A stretch of DNA of 64,000 bases from Limnanthes douglasii subsp. nivea (Eukaryota > Streptophyta > Magnoliopsida > Brassicales > Limnanthaceae). The stretch is taken from contig JAUPFV010000004.1 of NCBI GenBank assembly GCA_036936605.1, positions 296,216,009-296,280,008 of the forward strand. Direction: 5' to 3'. The notes under the pieces were generated by a model, which saw nothing but the letters and a program-made list of their open reading frames with translations, was not told the origin of the DNA and did not search any database. The translations under genes were made by a program, and so were the position numbers. Below, piece by piece: positions 45,953 to 57,451 of this stretch (position 1 is its first letter; the number at the start of each line of letters is the position of its first letter).

Positions 45953-46910
45953 GGTTTAACATCTATCATAGTTGGTTTGGTTGTTTTCTCATTATATGAT
46001 TTAATATCTATCACGGTTTGTCTGATTTATATAATGATTTATCATTATATGGTTTAATATTTATCATAATCAATCTGGTTTAACATCGATTATAGTTGAC
46101 ATGGTTTCTCATTATATGGTTTAGCATCTATTATAATTGGCTTGGTTTATCATCTATTATAGTTGTTTGGTTTCCCTTTAACCTCTATGATAGTTGGCTC
46201 ATTTCTAATTATATATTTTAGCATCTATCATAATTGTTTTGGTTTAGCATCTACCATAGTTGACTTGGTTTTTCCTTAAACAGGTTTCTCATCTATCAAA
46301 AAATCATATTATTTTTAACCCTTATCTTATTTGCTTTTACTATAAAAATCTTTATCAACGACATTTAAAAAAAACTAAAAACGAGTAAACCTAAATTAAC
46401 ACAACATTTCAAGTACAAATAAAAATCAAAGTAAAGCAGATAAAATACCAAGATTTAAAAAATTACGAAGAATCACAAACTCAACAGGAAAGAATCTGCA
46501 AAAAAAATCGAGTTTTATGAAACAACAATAAAACAAATAAACGTCATAATCAAATAAAAACAATAATTATATCGAAAACTACAAAGATAATCATATAAAA
46601 AAATAAAAAATCTAACGAAAAGTTTAATCATCACCTGCAGATACTCTGTATGGTTTATGTAGAGAATGAAAAAAACATAATCAACAATATTACGGTAAAA
46701 AGAAAAAAAAGTTTTTCAAAAATATAAAAACTTTTATATAATTAATTAAGAATATTTTGGATATATAGAAAATAGTTGGATCTGAAAAAAAACAAAAGGT
46801 TGGAAAAAAACTCAATATCATGTAAAAAGAGAAAAAAACTTAATCAACAAAATTACGTTAAAAAAAATCTTCAAATAAAATAAAATTATATAGTTAATTA
46901 AGAATATATT
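45953..46910 (+). repeat. Segmental duplication, copy II, right part (minisatellite + AT-rich)
   Basis: Nine CTATCATAGTTGG-type units (45953-46290) and an AT-rich tail match 8600-9600. The match stops about 46905-46910, where integrase sequence of D begins. No gene is present. Confidence 0.75.
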
Positions 46911-47837
46911 GGATATTCATTTCGAACTTCATTTCTATTATATGTTGAAATATTTGTCTAAAAGCTTTATCTTCCACCTAAAAGTCTCTTATTCTAACTT
47001 TGGATGCATACATGTTTCTCATCTGGACTTGGTAGTGAACGGTTCTCAAGTGAGCTTTTATTTTTCTTTCCTCATTCAGATCCAACTGAGCCTTTACTAT
47101 AACATCATTATTCTATTCGGAATAGTTTTCGACTCTTAAAGAACGAAAAGTAGCTTCAATGGGTGTGATTGTATTTATTCTATAAACTAAAGCAAATGTA
47201 GACTCTTGAGTAACAATGTGGGAAGTAGTTCTATATGCCAATAATACTTCTTGTAGATAATATGGCCATTTCTCAGCTGCTCCTTCCAAATTCTTCTTCA
47301 AACCCCTTAAAATCGTTCAATTTGATACCTCAACTTGTTCATTGGCTTGAAGATGAAAATAATAAGAGAAGAAATGTTTTCATCTCGATGCACAAAATAC
47401 TTACATGTATTTGTAGTCAAATTGAGGATCGTCGTTTGTAGTGATACGTCTGGGAATGCCAAACCTACAACATATGTTAGAAAGAATTAGTTTTATCATT
47501 ACTTTAGAAGTTTTTCAGGATAATGGTGCAGCTTGTACCTATTTGGAAAAATAATTGATTGTTATGATGATAGTACGACATCCCCTAGAAGCCATTGGAA
47601 GTGGACAAACTAAATCAAGCCCCAATCTATCGAAAGGTACTACTTCGGACCTAGAATCCATGGGTACAGTCGATATGTGGATTGCATTTCCATAACTTTA
47701 ACCAAGTCTGCAGTGAGTATGTGGATTGAATTTTCATACCTTTAATAAGGATCACATATTTTAACCAAGTCTTTAGTGTCTGCCATAATGGAAGGCCAGT
47801 AATATCCTACTAATAAAACTCATCAAGATTAAGCCTT
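46906..47837 (-). pseudogene. Integrase of element D, C-terminal part
   Basis: Read leftwards from 47837: a KAL..RILLAFHYG zinc-finger remnant, then GLDLVCPLPMAS near 47595-47630 with the first Asp. The second catalytic block is altered to TNDDPQFD (near 47410-47435), where relatives have TDNGPQFD. HLQANEQVEV lies near 47320-47350, KNLEGAAEKWPYYLQEVLLA near 47240-47300 and KIKAHLRTVHYQ near 47040-47080. The end near 46906 is abrupt. Stops are present. It is the continuation of 58201-58507 across element C. Confidence 0.75.
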
Positions 47838-47842
47838 GACGT
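47838..47842 (+). repeat. Target-site duplication of element C (GACGT, left)
   Basis: The right copy at 58196-58200 is GAAGT, one mismatch. Joining the sides restores the HCDFKAL zinc-finger phrase of D's integrase. Confidence 0.75.
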
Positions 47843-48250
47843 TGATGAGTCCGGATCCTGTTACCACTTCAGACAGGGTCAGTTCGGACAAGTCCTACCT
47901 AACCGGACAATGACAATTTGGACACCATCATTCATTGTGCTGTTCGAAGAGAACTAAAGTACTTAAAACCTAATCACTTCTTGACTAAGCTGCTTGCTCT
48001 CCTACTAAGAGTTCATGTGTCATTGAACTTGACCCGGGTCCATTAAACATGACCCGAAAGCCCATAAAGCCCAAATGTAAGGGTATAAATACCCAACCAC
48101 CAACATTAAATAAGGGTAATGAAAATTAAATACAACCAGGCTGCTTAATTCTCCCTGTACTCTCTACTCAAACATTAAATACTCTCAAACTTCCACACAG
48201 TTCTAAACAAAAATTACAAACTTACCCTGAGATGAAAATAAACCACACCA
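47843..48250 (+). repeat. 5' LTR of element C
   Basis: TGATGAGTCCGG at the left, AACCACACCA at the right. A TATA box (TATAAATA, 48084-48091) sits in the near-palindrome GGGTATAAATACCC. Confidence 0.9.
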
Positions 48251-48270
48251 AATTGGCGACCACAATGGGA
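48251..48270 (+). other. Primer-binding site of element C
   Basis: AATTGGCGACCACAATGGG directly follows the LTR. The tRNA is not assigned. Confidence 0.6.
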
Positions 48271-48323
48271 GCATGACGGTTCCTGAATCAAGCATTCGAA
48301 ACCAACAGGAAAAATCAGTTCGA

Positions 48324-50040
48324 ATGAATCCGGACGCCCCGGAATTACCACCAGCTTTTCTTGAAGTGGTGGGTGAAAATGATGAATACACCATCGAGGA
48401 GCGTGATAGATTAAAGGGCACGCTAGAAGCTCTGAGGGCAGATAAGGCTAAGATGGGCATGAAAGAGAAGTCAAAAGAATCAGTCGCTCATCATACCGAC
48501 AACCGTAGAGAGCATGAGCGTTCGAAGACTCATGTGAGTACCAAGAAGACTCATGCTAGCTCCAAAAAGTTTCACCGGTCTAAGCCAGTGGAGAGTTCTG
48601 ACTTAGACTCAGAGTCTTCTGGTAGCTCTTCGGACGAGGATGAAGTTGAAGAGTCCTTATCCTCCAGCAGTGATGAGGGCCAATCCAAAAAGAAGCAAAA
48701 TTTTATTAAAAAGTATTCAAGAAAAAAGGATAGACATGGGAAATTGAAGAGGAATATAGGCAAAGGATCATCTCATAGCCGGAGGCATGTAGACCGGATG
48801 CAGGTGGATCCTTTTGCCTTCCACGATGAACCAGGTATCTTTGCAACTCCCAATAAGGATACTGTGTTCAGTCGTGGCCGGAATTGGAGAGAATCTCCAT
48901 TGTCTTCCAAGATTCTGTCCGGAAACCTCCCTAAGAGGTTCGATAGCACTAAAATGGACAAATACGATGGAAGTAAAGATCCGAACAACCACTTGGAGCA
49001 ATTTAAAAACTTCATGATGAATTTTGATGATGTCGACAAGTTAATCTGTAGAGCATTCTCCCAATCCTTTACGGGCAGTGCTCTGAAGTGGTATAACAGC
49101 CTACCTCAAGGCTGCATCAGGAATTTTGATACCTTTTGGGTGGCCTTTTGAAGGCAGTTTGTTGGGAGTAAAGAATTAAAGGGCAATGGGGATACAATAA
49201 TCCATTGTGCCCAAGAACCAAACGAATCATTGAAAGAGTACATAAGTCATTTTGTAAACACCAAAAATGGGTTGGCTGATTGCTTCGAGCAAGTAGCAAT
49301 AGCATCTTTGAGGCATGGCTTAAACCTTGGGAATTTGGCTGATTCAGTGACCAGAAAGAATGCCATGACTTGGAGAGGTTTGTTGAATCAAGTCGGAAAT
49401 CAAATCAACGTTGATGAAACAAAGAAAACTAGGGTGCACAGGAAGGTGAGGTCTGCCCCGGTTGCACCAAACCCCAACCAAAATCAGTCCGGAAACAAGG
49501 CAAGGGAGACCGGACAAGGGCATAATCGGGCTAAAGCTCAATATCAGCCAGCTGCGCCTGCCCAGAGTCAACAATCTAGAAATAAGAGAGGGCCTTGGGT
49601 TCAACCGGAGTGTTTTGCAGAGTTAAAAGAAAGTGTGGCCACCATTTACGACAAAACAAAGGAAGAAGTGCACTATAGAAGGTCGACTGCACTGCAATCT
49701 CCTAGGGAACATCGTAACAATTCCTTCTGTCAGTACCATAATGACACTGGCCATACTACTGACGATTGTATTGCTTTAAAACAAGAAGTTCAGAACTTAA
49801 TTGAAAGAGGAAAGCTGGGGGCGTATGTCAAAAGAAGAGGAGGAAATAGGTCTGATAATGCTCATCGGGTTGGTCCGAGCAATGCTGCTCCGGAGGGAGC
49901 TATGGTTATAATCGAAAGATTTGATGTAGAATCAGAATACTTGGATCCTATCCAACTCGAAATAGAGTGGGTGCCATTGAGGAACGTTGTAAAACAGTCT
50001 CCGGGCTTATTAAGGTTTTTCAGTCACTTACAATTTTCGG
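48324..50040 (+). pseudogene. gag of element C
   Basis: ATG 48324 (MNPDAPELPPAFLEVV) is the start conserved in A and B; an in-frame ATG at 48273 is private to C. A coiled N-terminus and a serine/acidic tract (48590-48690) precede the gag core ALKWYNSLPQGCIRNFD (near 49080-49130) and the zinc knuckle CQYHNDTGHTTDDC (near 49730-49770). TGA at 49149 replaces an arginine CGA. A one-base loss near 49949 moves the frame to that of protease. gag forms the particle shell. Confidence 0.85.
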
Positions 50041-50662
50041 AAGGGATACTATGACAACTCCTACTGCTTCTTCAAGGAAGAGGCACGTTCATACTTTAGC
50101 TACCCAGCTAGAAGGAGGCATGACCTCCTATCAGTCACAAATTCCATTTCCCTTCATTGTTTTCGATGAAGATGATTTAAGGGATATAACTGGCCCTCAT
50201 GAAGATGCTGTTGTCATATGTGCATCCATTGGGGGAAATGACATAAGACGAATCTTGGTGGATACTGGGAGTTCAACCAATATCCTATTCTTAACCACTT
50301 ACAAAAAGATGAAAAATCCAGCTGTAATTCAGCATTCGAACAGATCAATTGTGGGCTTTACTGGGAGCTCAGCAGATATGATCGGGGAGTTCGAAGAGGA
50401 GGTTTTGTTGGGCAAGGGCCCTTTTAAGAAGATGGTCAAGATACTTTTTATTGTGGTGGATTGTCCCACCTGTTATAATGCTATTTTAGGGAGGTCTTGG
50501 CTCTCTAGGATGCATGCAGTGGCCTCGACAGTTCACCAGTGTTTGAAATATGTTGTTCAAGGACAACTGGGACTTGTCCGGAGCAGTCAAAAGATTGCAA
50601 GAGAGTGTTATGCTACAGCACTGGCTCCATGGACGTTGGGGGCAGTTCGTATCAACAAAGAA
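49967..50662 (+). pseudogene. Protease of element C
   Basis: The frame holds FESLT-like linker residues, the active site ILVDTGSSTNILF (near 50255-50295) and ILGRSWLSRM (near 50483-50512). It then runs QCLKYVVQGQLGLVRSSQK..AVRINKE to a stop. The domain itself looks intact. It would process the polyprotein. Confidence 0.85.
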
Positions 50663-50665
50663 TAA
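50663..50665 (+). other. Pro/pol boundary stop in element C (TAA)
   Basis: TAA CAG TTT GAG follows AVRINKE. The pol frame downstream (50666 to 51853) is the same frame with no shift. This fits readthrough, or a stop to be spliced out, more than random decay, given the same position in A, B and D. Confidence 0.7.
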
Positions 50666-52814
50666 CAGTTTGAGGGGCTTTCTGGGGGTGAGGGTGAAAT
50701 TGATGACCCCAGAGAGACCCTTGGAGTGTTGATACCGGTTGAAGAAGTTGAAACACATTCTTTGGAAGAAGGAAAAAGTGTTAAGATAGGGTCCAAAATG
50801 CCATCCGAACTGAAGAATAAAATGTTGAATTTTCTAAAAGACCATCAACATGTTTTTGCTTGGTGCAATGCTGATATTACTGGGGTTCCAGCAGATATTA
50901 TATCACATCACCTATCCATTCGGAGGGACATAGCAACTGTGGTACAAAAGATAAGGGCTTTTTCCAAGGAAAATGCTGGTGTTATTGTTCAAGAAGATGA
51001 CATGATCACAAAAATGGGGCATATAAAGGAGTCTCATTATCATTTGTGGACTGCCAATCCGGTCTTGGTGAAAAAGAAAAATGGCAAGTGGCGTATGTGC
51101 ATTGACTTCACAGATCTCAATAGGGCTTGCCTAAAAGATTTATATCCAGTCCCCCGGATTGATCAGCTGGTAGATTTCACTTCTGGGAATAAGCTACTAT
51201 CCTTCATGGATGCTTTCTCCGGGTACAATCAGATTCAAGTAGATCCGATGGATCGGGAGCATACCACGTTTGTCACTCACAGTGGTCTTCATTGCTACAA
51301 GGTGATGCCATTTGGGTTGAAAAATGATGGGGCTACTTATCAGAGATTGGTGAACAAAGCCTTTGCTGATCAAATTGGAAGAAATATGGAAGTATACATT
51401 GATAACATGATGGTGAAAAGTGTGGATGAACAACTACACTTGACGGACCTCCAAGAAACTTTTGCTAACTTTGTAAAAGTAAATTTGAAGCTAAATCCAG
51501 AAAAATGTGTGTTCGGAGTGCAGTCCGGGAAGTTCCTAGGTTATATAATAAGTGAGCAAGGGATACAGCCCAATCCGGAGCAGCTTAATGCTTTATTCCA
51601 AATGGAGCCTCCTCGGAATGCTAAAGAAGTACAACGGTTGACTGGGAGGTTGGCTGCTTTAAATCGATTCATCTCAAGGTCTTCGGACAGATGTGCCCCG
51701 TTTTTTCAAACTTTAAAGGGTGCGAAAGGATTTGACTGGACTTCACAGTGTGATGAGGCCTTCAATGAGATTAAGAAACATCTGTCCTCCCCCAAGACTT
51801 TATTTAAACCTGTTGATGGGGAGACACTCTTCGTATACTTGGCAGTTTCAAGTTGAGCCATCAGTGTTGTATTGGTAAGAGAGGTGGATAATTACCCCCA
51901 TCCGGTGTACTATATCAGGAAGATCTTGATAGATGCAGAAAAATGCTATTTAAAGCTCGAAAAATTAGTATTAACCTTGGTAATTGCTGCAAGGAAGATG
52001 AGGCCTTATTTTCAGGCTCATCCTATTATCGTCCGGACATATTTTCCCTTGAAGAATGTTCTTCAAAAGGCAGACGTTTCAAGTAGAATTGGGGAACGTC
52101 GATATTGATTTTGCTCCTCGAACAGCAATCAAAGCCCAAGCTGTGGCTGATTTTTTAGTTGAATTTCACTCTGATAGGGATACGGAGCGAACTACTGAGA
52201 TGAAAGATAAAAAGGTCTGGCTCGTCCGGACGGATGGTGGATAAAGTACTATGGGATGTGGTGCAGGGGTGTGCTTGACTTCTCCATATGGAGACAAAAT
52301 GTACTAGGCTATATGTTTTTCTTTTAGGGCTTCCAACAATGAGTCCGAATACGAAGCAGCTATAGCTGGTTTAAAATTAGCTTATATTTGTGGGGCCAAA
52401 AGGGTCAAGCTAATGAGTGATTCCCAACTTATTATCCACCATGCGCAAGGTCAATCTGAGGCAAAAAAGGAGCAACTAGTGAAGTTCTTACTTCTTCTTA
52501 AAAATGAGGCACTTAAGTTCAAAAACGTTGTTTATGAGCATATACCCCGAGCAGAGAATGAACTAGCAGATTCATTGGCAACCATAGCATACACAGAGTC
52601 ATATACTTGGATCCATGTACTGGAGAGCCCTTTCATTCAACTTAATATGGGTAAAGAGGAAGAAATTTTCGATATACAGATGAAACAACCTCAAGATTGG
52701 AGATTTCCTCTCCTACAGTATCTCTCCGATGGCATATTGCCTCGAGATAAATCACTAGCAAGAAAAATGAAGCACAAGGCTCGTGGTTTTATCATACTAA
52801 GAGACGTTCTGTAG
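50666..52814 (+). pseudogene. RT and RNase H of element C
   Basis: RT shows PRIDQLVDFTSGNKLLSFMD, the GYNQIQV phrase and YIDNMM (near 51395-51415), where relatives have YIDD: one catalytic Asp is now Asn. The first RNase H is reduced (GETLFVYLAVSS). The second has VRTDGG, NNESEYEAA and SDSQLI. Lesions: TGA 51854, a deletion near 52085, TAA 52242, TAG near 52305 and TAG 52812. The gene copies element RNA into DNA in relatives. Confidence 0.85.
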
Positions 52815-52838
52815 AAAAATTCTTACAGTAAACCTCTT

Positions 52839-53933
52839 TTGCGATGTTTGGGAAATGATAAGTCTCAAGTAGTCCTCTCCGAATTGCATGATGGTGAGGG
52901 ATCAACTCACTGTGGATTCAGGGCTCTAACAAGGAGAGTTTTACTGGCTGGCTATTATTGGCCCTCTATAATACAAGATGCTAAGGAGCTGGTGAGAAGG
53001 TGTGATCCATGCCAGAGATATAGCAATGAAATTCATGTCCCAACCATCCCTTTAGAGTCGGTCTATGAGCCTATACCTTCTGCTCGATGGGGGTTGGATT
53101 TGGTGGGACCTCTTCCTATGGCATCCGGAGGACGCAGAACTATAATTGTTTCTATTGATTATTTTTCGAAGTGGATTGAAGCAGCCCCGCTAGCAGGGAC
53201 AACGTCAAAAGCTGTTATAAAATTCATTTTATCCAACATTGGTTGCAGATTTGATGTTCCACAAAAGATAACGACAGACAATGGGCCACAGTTCGACAAC
53301 AAGGAAATGGAGATTTTCTGTGCCTCAAGGGGTATTCAACATTGTTTCTCTTCACCTTTCCACCCGCAAGCAAATGGTCAGGTTGAAGTTGCTAACAGAA
53401 CTATACTGTTCGGTTTAAAGAAGAATTTGGAAGGGGCTGCTGGGAAATGGCCTAGCTATTTACAAGAGGTTTTGTGGGCCTACCGGACTACACCTGGGGC
53501 TACAACACAAGAGTCACCCCTCGCCTTGGTCTATGAGATGGATGCAATAGCTCCCATAGAAGCAATTCTTCCTTTATTTCGAGCTCAAAACTTCTCCGAA
53601 CACGCTAACGAAGTAGCAATCAGAGGTCAGCTTGACCGAATAGAGGAAAGACGAGTTAAGGCTCACCTTAGAGCTGCACACTATCAGGGTTTAATGAGAA
53701 GCAGGTTTGCTTCTAAAGTTAAAAGAAGAGATTTCCAACCAGGGGACAAGGTGGTGAGGAAAGTCTTCTTACACACTAAAGAGAAGCTGCTCGGCAAACT
53801 GTCCCCAACATGGGAAGGACCTTATATGGTCATTGAAAGGCTTAAACCTGGAACATATTGGCTAGAATACAAGGATGGAAGGGTTTTGAATCACCCTTGG
53901 AATATTGAGCATCTTCGGATGTACTTGGAATAG
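52839..53933 (+). pseudogene. Integrase of element C
   Basis: An open stretch of 364 codons. The zinc finger (ELHDGEGSTHCGF, CDPCQRYSNEIH) and all three catalytic residues are present (WGLDLVGPLP, TTDNGPQFDN, HPQANGQVEV). A C-terminal domain ends NIEHLRMYLE. It is in frame with RNase H but separated by TAG 52812-52814, where relatives read Tyr. The domain alone looks whole. Confidence 0.85.
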
Positions 53934-54289
53934 AAGCTATGTAAATATTTACTTGTTTAAAAATCTATGTAAATATTTGGGGGCATACTTTTTCCTACCC
54001 TTGTGGCACGGGGAGGTTTTAATGAGGTGTCTGGGCTTTTTTATAAAATTTGATGCCATCTTGAAAAAGTTCGAAGTGTTCTTACTTTGTTTTTTTTCAC
54101 ATCGTCCAGGTTGAATTAAAGGAAGGACGACTGCTTAAACATTTGTCATCGGAGAATTTAAACACTCTCACTTTAGAATATTTATGAAATAACTAAGGGT
54201 TATTTAAACACTAGCCACCAAAATTGAAACAAACTATCAAAGAATGTAAGAGTTGTACAAAACAAAGATATTCATTGAAATAACCCAAG

Positions 54290-54379
54290 TGCCTTGGCCT
54301 TCCAAGGACTTTAAAATTGTCAGACAGAACAAAATAACGGACACAATTACAAAAATGCCTTGGCCTTCCAAGGACTTTA
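54290..54379. repeat. Pair of 24-bp repeats with hairpin potential
   Basis: TGCCTTGGCCTTCCAAGGAC occurs at 54290 and 54356. Each contains the arms CCTTGG and CCAAGG. They lie between the 3' ends of pol and of the antisense ORF. Confidence 0.8.
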
Positions 54380-54658
54380 GTTCAGATAACATAAAAAGAT
54401 AATTCATACTCTAAGACTGAGCCTTTGAAGATGGCTCAGCCTCACATGTCTTCTTTTTCTTCTTGGGATCGCCCTCCTCCTCGTTTGGGCTCTACCAAGT
54501 GTTCTCTTCGTCATCCGATGAGGATGCACTGGAGAAGTAAAACCTGTCACCTTCGGCCATTGTATGGAAGGGAAGGTCTGGATACTCTACAAAAGTCCAT
54601 AGGTCTCCCAGATTCCTCTTCAGAACCTTCTCATAAAAAAGCAAGACCATGTCCGACT

Positions 54659-57354
54659 TCACCTTGGCATCATTTCTTCTTGACTGTCTATTACATTGTT
54701 GGCATAATCATCGATCTTGGCCTGAATTTTGGCCTCTTGCTCCCTTAGCAGATTTGCTTTCTCCTCTGCAACCTTGGATACGGTGTTCTCGAGTGCAATC
54801 TTGTCATTTGTCAAGTTGTGGATGACTTGATCCTTGGCCTTTGCCTCCTCTTTTGAAGAGGTGAGATCTTTCTCTAATCCGGACAGCTTCTCCCGGAGCT
54901 CTTTGATAGTGTCTTCTAAAGTGGCGACCTTTATGGTCCACCCCTCTTGGCTCTTCTTTAGCTCCTCGTTTTCTCCCTTGAGAATATCAGCATGTTGAGT
55001 GGCAGTAAGAAGATCATCGAACAGTCTCTCTTTGTCATATTTGAGATCTTTGATAATATCTGCCTGACCTCGAACTTGTTTCTCCAAAACAAGCACTGGC
55101 TGAACATTACTTAATATGGAGTGAGCTATAATATCCCTTTCACTTGAAACAGTAAAAGTCTTACCATTAAAAGTGACGGTGTTCGAAGTACTCAGAGGGA
55201 GGTAAGGCCCAGCAAAATCATCTCTGGGAAGGTTTGCAAAATAATCACCAAGTCCATCAAGCCCTGTGATGTCAACACCATCAATGCTTAGGTCTCCTCC
55301 TCCAACCTCGTCAGTTTGACAGTCACCAGGGATCTCCTCTGATCTAGTCGGATCAGTAAGGTCTACAGGGGGGAGAGGCTCCGTAGGCCGGAGAGAAAGG
55401 TCATCACCCCTGGAGGTCTTTTTCTTCTTAGCCTCCCTGTCCTTGCTGTCTGCTCCCCGTTTTCGATCTCTCTTAGGAACCCTTTGGGGTTTTGGGGATC
55501 TAACCTCTTCCCTAGCAGTTTCATGCTCTACCACTTCTAGCAGAGCAGCATCAATCTGGCTTGGCGCTGGCCCCTCTGGGTTTGTTAGAGCAGCCTCCTC
55601 CACCGCAGCAGGGTTAGCCTCACCTGCAACCTTTTTGCCCTTCCCTTTCTTGCCTTTCATTTTACTTGGGGCCTTGGCCGGTCTGGCAAGTATAACGACC
55701 CATCCGGTTCGTGTGTTCTCTTGAAAACTACATCTGAAGGGGGTGGAAGGGTGAGTTCTTCCCAGGTCAAGTCCCTCCGGCCAGTAGTGTTCCAGAGGTG
55801 AGACCTTGCAAAATTGCCTCCTGTCAAAGCATCATGAAACCGATTCCCCCACTTTTCAGCAGCCCAAGTGTTGATCTTGGTACAAGTGGTCTGCCTGGAC
55901 TTTAGATAGTCATTGAAGTCTTTGGGCAGCTCTGTTAAGACAAAAGACAAGACCAGTCAATTTAGGCATATTCGATAAAAGTAAAAACAAAAATGTAAGG
56001 TAGTATCTTTACGATCACTCCTCCATCTGCTGGTGAGGAGACTCGGTTGACTCCAGCATTGATTTTCCTCCCATTCTCCCAAGCGCCGCTTACGAACAGG
56101 AATTGAGTCCTCCAATTTCTCTCCGACTCAAGCAGATCATCCACTGCTTTATAATTATCACCCATGTTGAAGTGATAGAAGGGAATGTGGTGGTTTCTGC
56201 AGAGACTGGCCACAACTGCGAATTCCTCCATTGGTAAAGGAATCCCAGAGAGCCTGGAGGCCATGATGTACGCCATAAGTGTGTACCAGGCGTTGGGGCT
56301 CAGTTGACTAGGGCAGAGCTTGATGAGGTGGAAATACCTAACTATTTCCGGATCTAAGGGGAACCTTAAACCCGAGTTAAAAAGCTCAGTGAAGATGACT
56401 CTTTCACTGAGTTTGCAGTCCATTGGGGTTTCGGGATCTATGGGGATTCTTATCTTAACGTTCTCCGGAATCCCCCACTTCGGTTGTATGGATGAAAGCA
56501 TAGTTGATTTTTTGTAAAGCAAGAAGGTATTTAACGTTTACCTTGTGGAAGCAAGGTTCCACTTTTCCTTCGAGGATTTCTGGTAATTCTGGATGCCTAA
56601 GGCATAGCTTCTCTTTGCCCTTATCCTTCTTGGCAGCAACATCATCACTCGTCTGCCCGGAGGGTTCGGACTCGAATGGAGCCTCTTCGATAGAGTCCTC
56701 CATTATTTCGTCCATTATTGAGGAAGGGTTTTCAGTTGTCTTTGTGGGGGGGGGGGAGTTTGGAGTTGGTTCAGTCTGACCTCCGGACTGATGAGCTTCA
56801 ATACTCTCCTGGACTCTGGCCTCCGGCCGGGGCTCTGATATGATGGTTTCTCTTCGGGGGCTTGAGTCGGTGGCCTCTGGACCGGACAGCCTGTCCTTGG
56901 GTACTTTTATAGGTGCTTCTGACCCTGTACTGCTATCCTTGGCACCTGATTTCGAACGGGTGCCTTTGGAAGCCTGCCCTTTGACCAGCCGGCCTTTTCT
57001 TCGATCAACCAGTTTGTTAGGAGAAGTATCTGCATCTAACCCCATGGCTATGAATGGGGATGGCTTTTTGAAACTAGTAACTGTTAAACCTGGTTCAACA
57101 GTGGGTTATGACTCTTGAACCGATGAATCTGAGACTATAGGGGAAAGACTGGTTTGAAATAATCTCTGCGGTTTGACACTTTTTGTAGAGGAGGAACCCT
57201 GATCAGGCTCTAGAGTTGAGGCTGTTGGTTTGTCGATGGAGGAAGTAGGTAAGCCCGCTGCGATGCGCCTTTCCCTTTCAACTTTTTGTGCTTTTTCTAG
57301 TTCTGATAGATTGAGCCACCCGCGTCTAATTAAAGCGTTCCTAGTCGTGAACAT
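54659..57354 (-). pseudogene. Antisense ORF of element C (Transposase_28-like with coiled coil)
   Basis: ATG at 57354 (MFTTRNALIRRGWLN) matches the start in A. Exon 1 reaches 56013 and contains FNSGLRFPLDPEIVRYFHL and CPSQLSPNAWYTLM. An 81-base GT-AG intron (56012-55932) leads to exon 2, LPKDFNDYLK. Exon 2 passes a lysine-rich linker and a long coiled coil (about 55130-54670, EKQVRGQADIIKDLKYDKER onwards). Lesions: TAA 57106, a 22-base deletion near 56480, and a frameshift near 55690. The last 333 codons are open. A TATA box is at 57452-57459. Its biochemical role is unknown. Confidence 0.75.
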
Positions 57355-57451
57355 AAACAACCAAAGTAAAGAACTTGTGTTTGAGAGAGAAAGCTCTGAA
57401 AATTAGCAAAGAGAAAATGAAAGTGATAGTAAAACAGTGGAAAAGTGTTTT

